This document shows, piece after piece, positions 5,718-7,058 of a DNA stretch of 7,058 bases. This DNA comes from Chthonomonadaceae bacterium (GTDB taxonomy: Bacteria; Armatimonadota; Chthonomonadetes; Chthonomonadales; Chthonomonadaceae): contig JACMPS010000581.1 of assembly GCA_014377395.1 (NCBI GenBank), forward strand, positions 1-7,058, given 5' to 3'. Numbering within the stretch: position 1 is the first letter of the stretch; every line of letters begins with the position of its first letter. The translations under genes were made by a program, and so were the position numbers. Below the pieces are notes generated by a model that saw only the letters and a list, made by a program, of their open reading frames with translations, made no database searches and had not been told where the DNA came from.

Positions 5718-6332
5718 AATTCTTCTCAGAAAACTATCGGTGTTCTCGCTTTACAGGGTGACTTCGATGCACACCGCACCCTGCTCGAAACGCGCCTCCA
5801 CACGCGCACGAAAGAGGTACGTACCCCCGCCGACTTAAAGGGCGTGGACGGGCTGATTTTGCCCGGTGGCGAAAGCACAACGATTATCAAATTGATGCAA
5901 CGATTCGGGCTTTATAGCGCGATTCGTGAGCGAGCCGCCGAGGGGTTGCCGATGTACGGAACCTGCGCGGGCATGATTCTGCTTGCACATGAGATTTACG
6001 AACGCCCCGAACAGCCCTCACTCGATCTAATGAAAATCACGGTTGCCCGGAATGCGTTCGGGCGGCAGGTAGAGAGTTTCGAGTCGGATATTCCGTTCTC
6101 TCCACTCCAAAAGTCAGGCGAAACCGGAAGCGACAAGAAAGAAGGCACGGTGCGCGGCGTTTTTATTCGCGCCCCCTACGTGATGGAAGCCGCCCCCGAA
6201 GTCGAGATTTTAGGTCACTTTCAAGACAAAATTGTTGCGGTCAGGCAAGGCAATTTGCTGGCGACTGCCTTTCACCCTGAACTCACCGATGACCCCCGCG
6301 TTCACACTTATTTTCTGGAGATGATTTCTTAA
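5715..6332 (+). CDS. pdxT: Pyridoxal 5'-phosphate synthase glutaminase subunit PdxT
   Basis: Cytoplasmic class I glutamine amidotransferase that splits glutamine and channels ammonia to PdxS, which builds pyridoxal phosphate from ribose 5-phosphate and glyceraldehyde 3-phosphate (DXP-independent vitamin B6 route). The 205 residues are near the family length. Motifs seen: IGVLALQGDF (8-17), PGGEST (50-55), GTCAGM (82-87) with nucleophile Cys84, RNAFGRQ (112-118), FIRAP (150-154), and AFHPELT (185-191) with His187 and Glu189 completing the triad. A charged insert-like stretch (about 130-145) before FIRAP is longer than I would expect, but away from the active site. No pdxS partner lies in the window, so it must be elsewhere. 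The start is TTG. The next gene begins 3 bases after the stop, implying co-transcription with a glycosidase. Confidence 0.95.
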   Translation: MNSSQKTIGVLALQGDFDAHRTLLETRLHTRTKEVRTPADLKGVDGLILPGGESTTIIKLMQRFGLYSAIRERAAEGLPMYGTCAGMILLAHEIYERPEQPSLDLMKITVARNAFGRQVESFESDIPFSPLQKSGETGSDKKEGTVRGVFIRAPYVMEAAPEVEILGHFQDKIVAVRQGNLLATAFHPELTDDPRVHTYFLEMIS

Positions 6333-6335
6333 AAA

Positions 6336-7058
6336 ATGCTCACCCCAATTTCCGATTACACACACTCCGCAAACACGAAAGCACGGGCAGTTCCGGTAGA
6401 AGCCGTGCGCCTCGAAGACAGTTTCTGGGAGCCGCGTTGCAAGATCAATCGCACCGTGACACTCGCCGCGCAACTGGAACACTGCGAAAACACAGGACGC
6501 ATTGACAATTTTCGTCGTGCCTCCGGGAAAAAAGACGTGCCTTTTCAGGGGCTTGTTTTCAACGATTCCGATGTTTATAAGGTGATGGAGGCAATTGCCT
6601 TTTCACTCGCAACCCACCCCGATGCGGAACTCGAAGCCAGATTGGACAGAGTGATTCAGGAAGTCGTGGACGCGCAATGTGAAAACGGCTACCTCAACAC
6701 CTACTTTATGTTCGAGCGAGAGAAAGAGCGTTGGACAAACCTCCGCGATCAGCACGAATTGTACTGTGCAGGGCATTTGATTCAGGCGGCAGTGATCCAT
6801 TTTCGGGCGACAGGCAAGCGTACCCTGCTCGATGTTGCAATTAAACTTGCAGATCACATCTACTCTGTTTTCGGTCCCGAAGGGCAGGAAGGCGCGTGTG
6901 GACACCCCGAAATCGAGATGGCTCTGATTGAACTTTCGCGCACCGTCAACGACCCGAAGTACACTGCACTCGCACGGCGCATGATTGACCTGCGCGGCAA
7001 AACTCCGAGCGTGATAGATGGGCATAATCAGTTCGATCACCGCTATATGCAGGATCAT
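6336..7058 (+). CDS. GH127 beta-L-arabinofuranosidase-like glycoside hydrolase, N-terminal part
   Basis: The first 241 codons of a glycoside hydrolase family 127 enzyme (DUF1680-like), open to the window end. Characterised members release L-arabinose from beta-1,2-linked arabinofuranosyl groups of plant glycans, but the family has other activities, so substrate is not fixed. Typical motifs of the (alpha/alpha)6 barrel: VRLEDSFWEPR (24-34), FQGLVFNDSDVYKVMEA (70-86), CENGYLNTYF (115-124), WTNLRDQHELYCAGHLIQAA (133-152), ATGKRTLLDVA (158-168), GACGHPEIEMALIEL (186-200). The catalytic cysteine and zinc-binding cysteines of the family lie further C-terminal, outside the window. No export signal is seen at the N-terminus, suggesting a cytoplasmic enzyme acting on imported oligosaccharides. 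ATG 6336 is 3 bases after the pdxT stop; GGAG (6317-6320) inside pdxT is 15 bases upstream, so initiation probably leans on translation of pdxT. The reverse-strand frame here is a shadow. Confidence 0.9.
   Translation, partial: MLTPISDYTHSANTKARAVPVEAVRLEDSFWEPRCKINRTVTLAAQLEHCENTGRIDNFRRASGKKDVPFQGLVFNDSDVYKVMEAIAFSLATHPDAELEARLDRVIQEVVDAQCENGYLNTYFMFEREKERWTNLRDQHELYCAGHLIQAAVIHFRATGKRTLLDVAIKLADHIYSVFGPEGQEGACGHPEIEMALIELSRTVNDPKYTALARRMIDLRGKTPSVIDGHNQFDHRYMQDH

Noticed and set aside
6603..7058. Minus-strand open frame at the right end
   Set aside because: The plus-strand frame through the same bases is an unmistakable GH127 enzyme; the reverse frame is a shadow.

Overview
The window reads as chromosomal DNA of a free-living heterotrophic bacterium with a Sec export system and lipoprotein processing. 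The mix is a BsuPI-domain secreted protein, a GH127 glycosidase, PdxT glutaminase, a small PF04020 membrane protein and abundant intergenic palindromes in mid-GC DNA. This would suit a phylum such as Armatimonadota, but that is a low-confidence guess from gene style only. I see no rRNA, tRNA, CRISPR array, transposase or phage structural gene.

Left part (1-1197, minus strand). A TetR/AcrR-type regulator (1020 to 441) is followed by a short-chain dehydrogenase/reductase (354 to beyond base 1). Both genes carry a one-base insertion in a four-base A/T run (749-752 and 177-180), so neither can be read through as given. The repaired frames give ordinary proteins. Two related 24-bp palindromes lie 54 and 50 bases upstream of the two start codons. 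They look like the regulator's operators, so this was, or is, an autoregulated TetR-SDR unit.

Middle part (1198-5039, plus strand). An intact ribokinase is followed one base later by an exported protein with an HEYGH metallopeptidase-like motif. Next come a Pro/Gly/Met-rich lipoprotein and an exported BsuPI-domain protein. These last two share an ungapped 110-residue C-terminal domain (63 of 110 identical by hand count) fused to unrelated N-terminal modules. I do not recognise this domain, and it is the best candidate here for something undescribed. A strong hairpin lies between the two genes.

Right part (5034-7058, plus strand). A 262-bp non-coding block bounded by 32-base imperfect inverted repeats (28 of 32 matching) begins inside the last codons of the BsuPI gene. 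It contains two further palindromes. It is followed by a small four-helix-type membrane protein (PF04020-like), PdxT with a TTG start, and, three bases later, the first 241 codons of a GH127 beta-L-arabinofuranosidase-like enzyme cut by the window end. PdxT supplies ammonia for pyridoxal phosphate synthesis. GH127 and ribokinase point to pentose use, but no complete pathway is present.
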